A DNA stretch of 64,000 nucleotides, from contig JACKKO010000004.1 in the NCBI GenBank assembly GCA_024236395.1, positions 55,508 to 119,507 on the forward strand, written 5' to 3'. The notes beneath the pieces are model-generated. The model ran no database searches and was not told where the DNA came from. It worked only from the letters and a program-made list of their open reading frames with translations. The position numbers were made by a program, and so were the translations under genes. The number at the start of each line of letters is the position of its first letter. Position 1 is the first letter of the stretch. Source of the stretch: Hyphomicrobiales bacterium (GTDB taxonomy: Bacteria > Pseudomonadota > Alphaproteobacteria > Rickettsiales > JACKKO01). Positions 52,235 through 60,677 of the stretch are shown here, in pieces.

Positions 52235-54865
52235 ATGTCTGCAAACGAATCGCAAAAGCAATTATCCCAGAAAGAGCTCGAAGATCTTGTTATTGAGAAC
52301 GATACCGGAGCACGGCGTCCTGACTCAAAATTCCAGACGGGCTTGCTGACTTGGACGGCGATCTGCTGGGCATTGTTCCAACTTTGGATTGCCTCGCCGC
52401 TGATGTTTATTGTTGGGCAGTGGCAGATTGGTGGATTCAGGTTGAGTGGTCTGGTGTTTGATGATACACGTGCGCGTTCGATTCACCTTGGATTTGCGAT
52501 TATTCTGGCATTTTTAGCGTATCCGGCATCACGCCGTTCTCCGCGTAATTATATTCCTTTTCTGGACTGGATTTTTGCCGTAGCAGGGTGTTTCTGTGCC
52601 CTGTATCTCTATTTATTTTACGATGATCTGGCGGCACGTTCCGGCTTGCCGACGCAGTTTGATATTATTGCCGCATGTATTGGGATGCTGTTGCTGCTGG
52701 AGGCAACACGCCGTTCCTTAGGGCCTCCACTGCTGATCGTGGCAACGGTCTTCCTGTGCTATACGTTCTTTGGCTCCATGGACTGGGTGCCGGATGTGAT
52801 TAAAACCAAGAGCCAGTCGCTTCCCAAAGTGGCCAGCCATCAATGGTTGACGACTGAGGGGGTGTACGGGATCGCGCTTGGTGTATCCACCAGCTTCGTG
52901 TTCCTGTTTGTGCTCTTTGGAGCCTTGCTGGAGCGTGCCGGGGCAGGGAATTACTTTATTAAAGTGGCATTTTCACTGCTTGGGCACCTGCGTGGTGGTC
53001 CGGCCAAGGCGGCGGTACTTTCTTCCGGGTTGACCGGGCTGATCTCTGGTTCTTCTATCGCCAATACCGTAACGACCGGAACGTTTACTATTCCGCTGAT
53101 GAAACGGGTTGGTTTCTCCGGCGAAAAAGCCGGTGCGGTGGAAGTGGCATCTTCCGTGAACGGACAGATTATGCCACCAGTAATGGGAGCCGCGGCTTTC
53201 CTGATGGTTGAATATGTCGGGATCCCTTATGTCGAGGTGATTAAACACGCCTTTATTCCGGCTATTATTTCTTATATCGCGCTACTGTACATCGTGCATC
53301 TTGAAGCACTGAAAGCGAATATGCAGCCGATTCCGAAGCGTATTACTGTAACGCTAAAGCAGCGTTTGATTGCCTGGGGGATTATTATTTCTTCAACAGT
53401 GATCTTTTCCTACATGGCTTACCAGGTGATTTCTTGGCTGAGTGGGATACTGGGTGATTCTGCGGTGTACGTATTTTCGGTGTTGCTGGTGGTAGCTTAT
53501 GTTGGCCTGATGTGGTTTGGCAGCCATTACCCGGAACTAGAACAGGATGATCCGAATGCGCCGGTGGTGGAATTGCCGGAAACCCGCCCAACAGTACTGG
53601 CCGGATTGCACTACCTGCTTCCGGTGGTGGTGCTGGTATGGTGCCTGATGGTGGAGCAGCTTTCGCCTGGGCTTTCAGCGTTCTGGGCTACCATACTGAT
53701 GATTGTGATGATTGTGACACAGCCGATGTTGCGCAATTTTTTCCGCCGAAGCGGCGCATATTCTGGTGCGTTGAAGGTTGGTTTTGAAGATTTAAAAGCC
53801 GGGTTGATTGCAGGTTCCCGTAACATGATTGGGATTGGTGTGGCAACAGCCGCTGCAGGAATTATTGTAGGAACAGTATCCCTGACAGGGATCGGGCAGG
53901 TGCTGACAGACCTGGTGGAAGTGATTGCAGGCGATTCGATTATTGCCGTACTATTACTAACAGCGCTGATTTGTCTGGTGCTGGGGATGGGGCTGCCGAC
54001 CACGGCGAACTACATCGTGGTGGCTAGCCTGATGGCGAATGTCGTAGTGACGCTTGGTGCTCAGAATGGACTCGTTGTACCGTTGATTGCTGTGCACCTG
54101 TTTGTATTCTACTTTGGTATTATGGCGGATGTGACGCCACCAGTAGGGCTTGCCTCTTTTGCGGCGGCGGCTATTTCCGGGTCTGACCCGATTAAAACCG
54201 GCTTGCAGGCATTTGCTTATAGTATTCGCACAGCCATCCTGCCGTTTTTCTTTATCTTTAATACTGATATGCTGCTGATTGGTGTAAAAAGCTGGTGGGA
54301 AGGTGCCTTCATTTTTGTGGAAGCAACGGCAGCCATCCTGTTGTTCTCTGCGGCGATGCAGGGATATTTCCTGGTGCGCAGCAAGCTCTGGGAATCAGCG
54401 GCACTGCTATTTGTGGCAGTGAGTATTTTTGCACCGCAACTGTGGATTGACCTCGCACAGCCACCATATAAGGATACCAAAGTGTCAAACCTTATGGCGG
54501 TGCTGGAAGAAGCAAAGAAAGATGATCTGATTCGTGTGCGTTTCGAAGATCCTTCCGGAGAATCAGAGCTACGGACCTTCATTCCGATTACCAACGATTC
54601 CCATGATGCTATGGCGATTCTGGAAGAGTTTGGCCTGGTGCTGGAGCCGCATGGTAAAAGCTTTATTGTTAGCGATGTACTATTCAACAGTGCTGCAGAA
54701 AAAGCAGGCATAGACTTTGATTATGTGGTATCAAGGGTGCGTGTACCACGGGAGCAGATGAATAAGCGGCTGGTGCTTGCGCCTGCAGCGGTTCTGTTTC
54801 TGGTGGTATTTGGTGCACAGCTTTCCCGCCGTCGTTCGCGGGCAGCGCTGGCTACCATTTCATAG
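52235..54865 (+). CDS. TRAP transporter fused permease (DctQM, TAXI type) with C-terminal DUF3394-like domain
   Basis: The 876-residue protein fuses the small and large membrane subunits of a TAXI-TRAP system: about four N-terminal helices (Q part), then the M part with GLISGSSIANTVTTGTFTIPLM, EVASSVNGQIMPPVMGAAAFLM and GMGLPTTANYIVVASLM, motifs of the DctM family. The last 150 residues are soluble between two helices (MAVLEEAKKDDLIRVRFEDP, VLFNSAAEKAGIDFDYVV) and look like the PDZ-like DUF3394 tail known from some TRAP permeases. Coupling ion is probably sodium. Confidence 0.93.
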   Translation: MSANESQKQLSQKELEDLVIENDTGARRPDSKFQTGLLTWTAICWALFQLWIASPLMFIVGQWQIGGFRLSGLVFDDTRARSIHLGFAIILAFLAYPASRRSPRNYIPFLDWIFAVAGCFCALYLYLFYDDLAARSGLPTQFDIIAACIGMLLLLEATRRSLGPPLLIVATVFLCYTFFGSMDWVPDVIKTKSQSLPKVASHQWLTTEGVYGIALGVSTSFVFLFVLFGALLERAGAGNYFIKVAFSLLGHLRGGPAKAAVLSSGLTGLISGSSIANTVTTGTFTIPLMKRVGFSGEKAGAVEVASSVNGQIMPPVMGAAAFLMVEYVGIPYVEVIKHAFIPAIISYIALLYIVHLEALKANMQPIPKRITVTLKQRLIAWGIIISSTVIFSYMAYQVISWLSGILGDSAVYVFSVLLVVAYVGLMWFGSHYPELEQDDPNAPVVELPETRPTVLAGLHYLLPVVVLVWCLMVEQLSPGLSAFWATILMIVMIVTQPMLRNFFRRSGAYSGALKVGFEDLKAGLIAGSRNMIGIGVATAAAGIIVGTVSLTGIGQVLTDLVEVIAGDSIIAVLLLTALICLVLGMGLPTTANYIVVASLMANVVVTLGAQNGLVVPLIAVHLFVFYFGIMADVTPPVGLASFAAAAISGSDPIKTGLQAFAYSIRTAILPFFFIFNTDMLLIGVKSWWEGAFIFVEATAAILLFSAAMQGYFLVRSKLWESAALLFVAVSIFAPQLWIDLAQPPYKDTKVSNLMAVLEEAKKDDLIRVRFEDPSGESELRTFIPITNDSHDAMAILEEFGLVLEPHGKSFIVSDVLFNSAAEKAGIDFDYVVSRVRVPREQMNKRLVLAPAAVLFLVVFGAQLSRRRSRAALATIS

Positions 54866-54890
54866 CCAAGTTTATTAGTAGGGGTTTACT

Positions 54891-55328
54891 ATGTATAAAA
54901 ACGTTTTATTTCCTGTTGATCTGGCACATGAAAGTTCATGGAAATATGCGCTACCAGTAACGATTGAGCATGTGCGGGCATTCCGCAGTAACCTGCATGT
55001 GATGACGGTGGTACCGGATTCCGGGATGAGTATTGTCAGCCAGTACTTTAGTGCCGATGCCGTGAAGAAGGTGATTGAGAAAACAAATGAGAATCTGCAT
55101 GCCTTCGTGAAGGAACATATTCCGGAAGATATCAATACGCACAAGGTGGTGGCAACGGGTAATGTCTATGAATCCATTATTGGTGCCTCTAAGAAAATCG
55201 GTGCGGATTTGATTGTCATGTCGGCGCACCGTCCGGAGCTGAAAGATTATTTGCTGGGCCCGAATGCGGCTCGTGTAGTGCGGCACTCGGATTGCTCCGT
55301 GCTTGTCGTCCGGCCCTTCGCCGCATAG
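54891..55328 (+). CDS. UspA-family universal stress protein
   Basis: The 145-residue protein has the UspA fold: KNVLFPVDLAHES, the ATP-binding region GADLIVMSAHRPELKDYLLGPNAARVVRHSDCSVLVV. It follows the TRAP permease by 25 bases. In Halomonas, the UspA protein TeaD next to a TRAP operon regulates transport, so a similar role is plausible here. Same strand as the receptor and permease. Confidence 0.92.
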   Translation: MYKNVLFPVDLAHESSWKYALPVTIEHVRAFRSNLHVMTVVPDSGMSIVSQYFSADAVKKVIEKTNENLHAFVKEHIPEDINTHKVVATGNVYESIIGASKKIGADLIVMSAHRPELKDYLLGPNAARVVRHSDCSVLVVRPFAA

Positions 55329-55356
55329 TCCGATGCTTAGGCTGGTGGGAGGGGCG

Positions 55357-56250
55357 ATGAAACTGGAAGAGAAGCTTCAGGAAATCTCTGACCTGATTAA
55401 TGAGCGGATGGATGATCTGCTGCCTTCGATCTCGGAGGGGGTGAAGGGTGAGCGTCGTATCGCAGAAGCCATGCGTTATACGGCGATGTCGGGTGGAAAG
55501 CGTCTGCGCCCGTTTCTGGTGGTCGCATCAGCTGATCTGTTTGGGGTGAGCCGTAGTTCATCATTACAGGTGGCTGCGGCCGTTGAGTTCCTACATGCCT
55601 ATTCGCTGATTCACGATGACCTGCCCTCTATGGATAATGACGATATGCGCCGTGGCCAGCCCAGCAGCCATATCAAATTTGATGAAGCGACGGCGATCCT
55701 TGCCGGGGATGCGCTGTTGACACTGGTTTTTGAGGTGATTTCGCATCCGACGACGCATTCGGATGCCATTGTACGCTCTGATCTGGTGCAGACCATTGCC
55801 CAGGCGGGGGGAACCCACGGGCTGATTGGCGGGCAGATGATGGATATGCTCTCGGAGGGGCAGGAGCTTCCGCTGCCGGAAATCAGCCGCCTGCAACGCA
55901 TGAAAACCGGGGCACTGTTCGCGCTTTCCTGCGAATTAGGGGCGATTATGGGTAAAGCCTCACGGCATTGCCGTAATGCGCTGCGCGGGTTTGCCAACGA
56001 TGTTGGTCTGGCCTTCCAGATCGCGGACGATCTGATGGATGCGGAAGGCCTGAGCAGTAAAGCAGGCAAAAAAACCGGCAAAGATGCGCTGGCGGGCAAA
56101 GCCACGTTCGTGACCGCGCTGGGGATCGAAAAAGCCAAAAAACAGGCGCAAATGCTGGTGGAACAGGCCGGAAAACACCTGGATGTTTTTGACCATCGTG
56201 CTGATGTTCTTCGCGAATTTGCCAGTTTTGTTGTGAATCGCCAGCGTTAG
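55357..56250 (+). CDS. ispA: Farnesyl/geranyl diphosphate synthase
   Basis: The 297-residue prenyltransferase makes C15 (or C20) diphosphate for ubiquinone, bactoprenol and others. The first aspartate-rich motif is DDLPSMDNDDMRRG, the second DDLMDAEG; GGKRLRPFLVV and GGQMMDMLSEG are also typical. The ATG at 55357 has GGAGGGG upstream; the frame extends to 55303, overlapping the usp gene. xseB and dxs, frequent neighbours of ispA and tlyA, are absent. Confidence 0.94.
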   Translation: MKLEEKLQEISDLINERMDDLLPSISEGVKGERRIAEAMRYTAMSGGKRLRPFLVVASADLFGVSRSSSLQVAAAVEFLHAYSLIHDDLPSMDNDDMRRGQPSSHIKFDEATAILAGDALLTLVFEVISHPTTHSDAIVRSDLVQTIAQAGGTHGLIGGQMMDMLSEGQELPLPEISRLQRMKTGALFALSCELGAIMGKASRHCRNALRGFANDVGLAFQIADDLMDAEGLSSKAGKKTGKDALAGKATFVTALGIEKAKKQAQMLVEQAGKHLDVFDHRADVLREFASFVVNRQR

Positions 56251-56294
56251 TGCTATACTCCCCGGTACGCAAACAACAGACCGGGAGAGAAACA

Positions 56295-57161
56295 ATGGCA
56301 AAACCAATTGATCCGGACATACTTAAATTTTTATTGAAAGACAAGTATGTAGAGTATTACCTTGGTGATGATGGAAATCCACTGGTAGTCTTGGATTACG
56401 AGAGATTTGAAACAAAAGAGCTGGATTTATCATATGGGTTCTTAGAACCGTATATAAAGGATGATCCGAAACAAAGGGGAAAGAAGCATCAATCGCAGGA
56501 ACGTGAAGTGTATGAAATAGATAAGGAGTTTATGGCTCTTCTGGTTACTAAAGGAAGAGGATTGATGTATCCTAATAATAAATGTGTACCTGATTATCAA
56601 TGGCAGGAGATTACACCTGAAATCGAGAAAGCTGTAGACTCTCAAACGCTTGGGAATCCGAGATCACCAGTACATCTAACGTTCAAACGATCTCAGATTG
56701 ATCCTAATATTGGACAGCCGGTGTTAGTCGCAGAATTTGATAAATCTATGCCCCGAGGTGTCTATAATGAGGCTGTCATGCGTGCGCTGGTAAATGACAT
56801 GATTTCTCGGGGAATAAAAGTTGATACTTCTGCTCCTGATGATGTACTTAATAAACTGGTTACAACTAGTTTTACTCTCACATCAAACGGTAAGGAGATT
56901 GTAGGGACGGACAAACAAAATTTTCTGACAGGGCTTATTTGCGGTGTGGGTGATAAGACAGCATCTCCTATGCCCAGTGATACCCAAATATCTATTCGCG
57001 GTAGCCTGCCGATGATGCAGGCAATAGTCAAGGAGCTGAATGAAACTGCTCCTCAATTAGAAATCCCCGGGCAAAAAGAAATCCTGGACATAAAACCGCC
57101 AGTGCAGGAAGAGAGCAAGTCTTCACATGTTTCTAGGACTGCTAGGGCGCACAGATTATAA
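56295..57161 (+). CDS. AT-rich orphan gene, function unknown
   Basis: The 288-residue soluble-looking protein starts MAKPIDPDILKFLLKDKYVE, with GGGAGAG upstream of the ATG at 56295. It has no signal peptide, membrane helix or catalytic motif that I recognise. Distinct stretches are VVLDYERFETKELDLSYGFL, KSMPRGVYNEAVMRALVNDM and SIRGSLPMMQAIVKELNE. Codon use is AT-rich compared with ispA and tlyA on either side, suggesting a later insertion into the ispA-tlyA context. It may be lineage-specific or effector-like, but nothing shows which. Confidence 0.75.
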   Translation: MAKPIDPDILKFLLKDKYVEYYLGDDGNPLVVLDYERFETKELDLSYGFLEPYIKDDPKQRGKKHQSQEREVYEIDKEFMALLVTKGRGLMYPNNKCVPDYQWQEITPEIEKAVDSQTLGNPRSPVHLTFKRSQIDPNIGQPVLVAEFDKSMPRGVYNEAVMRALVNDMISRGIKVDTSAPDDVLNKLVTTSFTLTSNGKEIVGTDKQNFLTGLICGVGDKTASPMPSDTQISIRGSLPMMQAIVKELNETAPQLEIPGQKEILDIKPPVQEESKSSHVSRTARAHRL

Positions 57162-57192
57162 ACCAGGCGTTAAACCTAAGTAGTGAACACGC

Positions 57193-57942
57193 ATGGCCAG
57201 TCCTACACACCGCATACGTCTGGATGCGCTGCTGGTAGCGCGTGGTTTGGCGGCATCGCAGGCCGAGGCTGAGGCGCTGATTCGTGCCGGGGAGGTGCGG
57301 AGCGGGGACCGGCGGCTGGATAAGCCGGGGCAGAGTGTCAAAGCCGATATTTCACTGGAAGTCAAATCCCGCCGTGGCCATGCATGGGTATCCCGCGGGG
57401 GGCTGAAGCTGGAAGGGGCGCTGAAAATCTTTTCCCTTTCGCCGGAAGGCTGCATTGCCGCCGATATCGGGGCTTCTACCGGTGGGTTTACGGATGTGCT
57501 CCTGCAACACGGGGCGGCGAAAGTGTACGCGGTGGATGTGGGGTATGGCCAGCTGGACTGGAAATTGCAACAAGACCCGCGCGTGGTGGTGCTGGATCGT
57601 ACCAATGCCCGGCATCTCACGCGGGAGCAGATTCCGGAGCCACCCGCGTTTATTGTCTCCGATGTCAGTTTTATCAGCCTGCGGACGGCGTTGCCGGCGG
57701 TTCTCTCGCTTGCGGCACTGGGGGCGATCTGCGTAGCGCTGATTAAGCCGCAGTTTGAGTTGCCGAAAGAAGACATCCCGGACGGCGGTGTGGTCACCGA
57801 TGCCGCATTGCATGAAAAAGCGTGTCATTTGGTTAAGGATTGGGTACTATCACAGGAATATACGGTGTTGGGCATCACAGAAAGCCCTATCACCGGGCAA
57901 AAGGGCAATCAGGAGTTCTTAATAGGGTTTCAGCTACCATGA
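57193..57942 (+). CDS. tlyA: TlyA-family rRNA 2'-O-methyltransferase
   Basis: The 249-residue protein has an N-terminal S4 RNA-binding domain (RIRLDALLVARGLAASQAEAE, with SGDRRLDKPGQSVK) and an FtsJ-type methyltransferase domain (ADIGASTGGFTDVLLQHGA, VDVGYGQLDWKL, IVSDVSFISL). TlyA proteins methylate rRNA riboses; the old haemolysin label is historical. It overlaps the next gene by four bases (ATGA). Confidence 0.93.
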   Translation: MASPTHRIRLDALLVARGLAASQAEAEALIRAGEVRSGDRRLDKPGQSVKADISLEVKSRRGHAWVSRGGLKLEGALKIFSLSPEGCIAADIGASTGGFTDVLLQHGAAKVYAVDVGYGQLDWKLQQDPRVVVLDRTNARHLTREQIPEPPAFIVSDVSFISLRTALPAVLSLAALGAICVALIKPQFELPKEDIPDGGVVTDAALHEKACHLVKDWVLSQEYTVLGITESPITGQKGNQEFLIGFQLP

Positions 57943-58373
57943 CCCCAGTCGAAGCATATCAGGCGGTTTTTCAGGATAGCGTTGCGGCGGCGGCCATTCT
58001 GCCGTTTACCGATGAGTTTGCGCTGAAGGTGTTGCTGGCATTTGGCGCGTATAATACCCAGCAACTGGTGACGGCGGCGATGTTGGGCAGTCTGCTGGGC
58101 GCTGGCATCAACTGGGTGTTGGGGCGTGTGCTGTTTTCATTGCTGACGCGGGATCCCACGGTCATGCAAGGCAAAGCCGAGCAGCATATGCGCATTGTGG
58201 CGCGTTACATCAATACGGTGGGCGCGCTGGTGATTGTGGTCTGTGGCTGGATTACCTATGTCGGCCCGGCGATGACGGTGCTGGCCGGTATGTTCCGTAT
58301 GAAATGGTGGGTGCTGCTACTGGCCTATGCCATTACCAAAGCAGTGTATTACACCCTGTATCTCTTCTATTAA
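57939..58373 (+). CDS. Second YqaA/DedA-like small membrane protein
   Basis: The 144-residue protein has about four hydrophobic segments. It resembles the protein at 42366 in layout (LLGAGINWVLGRVLF, GWITYVGPAMTVLAGMFRMKWW), sharing the INWxLGR and GDP/GPAMTVxAGxFR-type motifs. The frame opens at 57840 inside tlyA, but ATG 57939 overlapping the tlyA stop is the likely start. It converges with truA, stops overlapping by four bases. Confidence 0.78.
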   Translation: MTPVEAYQAVFQDSVAAAAILPFTDEFALKVLLAFGAYNTQQLVTAAMLGSLLGAGINWVLGRVLFSLLTRDPTVMQGKAEQHMRIVARYINTVGALVIVVCGWITYVGPAMTVLAGMFRMKWWVLLLAYAITKAVYYTLYLFY

Positions 58374-59107
58374 TAACTTACGTGCATGAGGGTCAGGCCG
58401 TGGGCGGCGGCGGTGGGGCCGGCGGCGGTGCGATCGTGGGCTTCCAGTGCTTCCTGCACCTGCTTGGGTTGCCATTTGCCACCCCCCACAAGGCGCAGGG
58501 TTCCCACGATATTCCGTACCATGTGATGCAGGAAGGAACGTGCGGCGAAGTGCAGGTAGATGCGGTCGTTTTCCTGCGCGATATCAATCCTATCCAGCGT
58601 GCGTATGGGGGATTTCGCCTGGCATTCGGCGGCACGGTAGCTGGTAAAATCATGGGTACCCAGCAGCAGTGCCGCCCCGGCGCGCATGGCTTCAATATCC
58701 AGTGGCTCAATCACATGCCATGCCCGGTCGCGTTCCAGCGCTAGTGGCGCGCGGCGGTTGATGATATGGTAGAGATATTCGCGCCGGGTGGCGGAGGTGC
58801 GTGCATTAAAGCTATCCTCAACCTGGGCAGTATCCACGATGCAGATAGTTTCCTCCCGCAGGTAAAAATTCAATGCCTGCATGACGGTGAACGGGTCTGG
58901 GGTATCGGCTAGATCGCAATGCACCACCTGGCCACGGGCATGCACCCCGGCATCCGTGCGCCCGGCAACAAAGGTTTCAATACGCTGCTGGGTGAAGGAT
59001 GCCAGCGCATTTTCCAGATGTTCCTGCACACTGGGAACGTCCGGTTGGCGCTGCCAGCCGCGATAAGGCGTGCCATCGTATTCAATGGTGAGCTTGTAAC
59101 GTGCCAT
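58370..59107 (-). CDS. truA: tRNA pseudouridine(38-40) synthase
   Basis: The 245-residue enzyme makes pseudouridine at positions 38-40 of tRNA anticodon arms. It shows YKLTIEYDGTPYRGWQRQ, the catalytic aspartate in AGRTDAGVHARGQVVH, and FLHHMVRNIVGTL. The frame opens with a GTG at 59110, but ATG 59107, two bases after the fmt stop, is preferred. It forms an operon def-fmt-truA. Confidence 0.96.
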   Translation of the reverse strand: MARYKLTIEYDGTPYRGWQRQPDVPSVQEHLENALASFTQQRIETFVAGRTDAGVHARGQVVHCDLADTPDPFTVMQALNFYLREETICIVDTAQVEDSFNARTSATRREYLYHIINRRAPLALERDRAWHVIEPLDIEAMRAGAALLLGTHDFTSYRAAECQAKSPIRTLDRIDIAQENDRIYLHFAARSFLHHMVRNIVGTLRLVGGGKWQPKQVQEALEAHDRTAAGPTAAAHGLTLMHVSY

Positions 59108-59109
59108 CA

Positions 59110-60030
59110 CTATTCCATCACGCTGCCAGCCGGTATCGTGCAGCCACGCAGGAAGGCATCCACTTCCATGGCTTTCTTGCCCTGCCGTTGCAGGATCAGC
59201 GGCCGCAGGCTGCCTTCAAGGCAAGCGATGCATAGGCGATCATCCAGCACGGTACCGGGCGCGGCGCTATGCGGGGTATCTTCTATGGATGACCGCAAAA
59301 TACGCACCCGCTCGCCATTCCACAGGAAGAACGCACCGGGATACGGTGTCAGGCCGCGGATATGGGCATGCACCACTGCCGCAGGTTGATCCCATGCGAT
59401 ATGGGCTTCTTCCTTGCTGATTTTTTTGGCGTAGGTAGCCTGTACATCGTCTTGCGGAGTTGGGTTGAGTGTTCCGGCTTCCAGTTCGGTGAGTGTTTGC
59501 AGGAGCAGGATCGCACCTTCCTGTGCCAGCTGGTCATGTAGTTCCCCGGCAGTACATTCCTCCGGCATGGGGAAGCGGATGACACTGAGCATATCGCCGG
59601 TATCCAGCCCGGCATTCATCTGCATGATGGTGACGCCGGTTTCCTGGTCGCCTGCCATAATCTGCCGCTGAATGGGAGCCGCCCCGCGCCAGCGCGGCAG
59701 CAGGGAGGGGTGGATATTCAGGCAGCCATGCGGGCAGGCATCCAAAATCGCCTGTGGTAATAGCAGCCCATATGCCGCAACCACGGCCACATCGGCCCGA
59801 TAATCCCGGAAGCGTTGTTGGGTTTCTGGTGTTTTAAGCGTTGTGGGTGTCTCTACGGGGATGTGGTGCATTTCAGCACATTGCTGCACCGGGGACGGGC
59901 GTTCCTGCATGCCGCGCCCGGCAGGTCGTGGTGGCTGTGTATAGACGGCAACCACTTCGTGTCCGGCCTTCACCAGTGCTTCCAGCGCCGGGACCGCAAA
60001 CTCCGGAGTACCCATGAAAATCAGCTTCAT
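59110..60030 (-). CDS. fmt: Methionyl-tRNA formyltransferase
   Basis: The 306-residue enzyme formylates initiator Met-tRNA using 10-formyl-THF. It shows MGTPEFAVPALEALVKAGH, NIHPSLLPRWRGAAPIQR with the catalytic Asn/His pattern, and NAGLDTGDML. The C-terminal tRNA-binding domain is present. It lies 11 bases after def. Confidence 0.97.
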   Translation of the reverse strand: MKLIFMGTPEFAVPALEALVKAGHEVVAVYTQPPRPAGRGMQERPSPVQQCAEMHHIPVETPTTLKTPETQQRFRDYRADVAVVAAYGLLLPQAILDACPHGCLNIHPSLLPRWRGAAPIQRQIMAGDQETGVTIMQMNAGLDTGDMLSVIRFPMPEECTAGELHDQLAQEGAILLLQTLTELEAGTLNPTPQDDVQATYAKKISKEEAHIAWDQPAAVVHAHIRGLTPYPGAFFLWNGERVRILRSSIEDTPHSAAPGTVLDDRLCIACLEGSLRPLILQRQGKKAMEVDAFLRGCTIPAGSVME

Positions 60031-60041
60031 CAGGCAACCTG

Positions 60042-60566
60042 CTACTTTGCGCGTTTTTTAAGGCGGCGGGTGATGAGGTCGCGCTTGGTGCGGGAGAGGT
60101 AGTCCACGAACACTTTACCATCCAGATGATCCAGCTCATGTTGCACACAACGCGCCAGCAGGCCATGTGCCTCCATGAACTGCTCCTTGCCGTGGTAATC
60201 CAGGTAGCGCACTTTCACATATTCCGGGCGTTCCACTTCGGCGTACTGACCGGGAAAGGACAGGCAGCCTTCATCAAACACGCATATATCCTCAGACTCT
60301 TCAATAATCTCCGGGTTGACCAGGTACATCGGCTTACTGCCGCCGCCACTTTCCTTGTACCGCCCGGAGGCAAAGCCAATATCCATCACCAGAATACGCT
60401 GGTGCACGCCTACCTGTATGGCGGCTAGCCCAATGCCCTGTGAGGCATACATGGTTTCCATCATGTCGTCCATGAATGCGCGTGTTTCGTCGGTGACGGC
60501 TTCCACGGGTTTGGAGGGCTCCAGCAGGCGCGGGTCCGGGTAAATCACTAGTGGCAGTACCGCCAT
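60042..60566 (-). CDS. def: Peptide deformylase
   Basis: The 174-residue metalloenzyme removes formyl groups from new proteins. All three motifs are intact: QGIGLAAIQVG, EGCLSFPGQ with the metal-ligand cysteine, and QHELDHLDG with the two histidines and the catalytic Glu. It heads the def-fmt-truA operon. The palindromic element at 60596-60665 lies just upstream. Confidence 0.97.
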   Translation of the reverse strand: MAVLPLVIYPDPRLLEPSKPVEAVTDETRAFMDDMMETMYASQGIGLAAIQVGVHQRILVMDIGFASGRYKESGGGSKPMYLVNPEIIEESEDICVFDEGCLSFPGQYAEVERPEYVKVRYLDYHGKEQFMEAHGLLARCVQHELDHLDGKVFVDYLSRTKRDLITRRLKKRAK

Positions 60567-60595
60567 GAAAAATGCTCCTCGTTTTATCTCCGAAT

Positions 60596-60665
60596 GTCAT
60601 TCCTGCGCAGGCAGGAATCCAGTACGACAAACAAATCTGGATCCCGGCTCGGGGGCCGGGATGAC
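60596..60665. repeat. Palindromic element, double-stem form, between gltX and def
   Basis: Stem 1 is ATTCCTGC/GCAGGAAT around GCAG (60599-60618). Stem 2 is ATCCCGGC/GCCGGGAT around TCGGGG (60641-60662). CCAG and CTGG flank the linker, and the ends are GTCAT and ATGAC, exactly as in the copy at 17743-17815. Confidence 0.88.
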
Positions 60666-60677
60666 GCTATATGTAAG

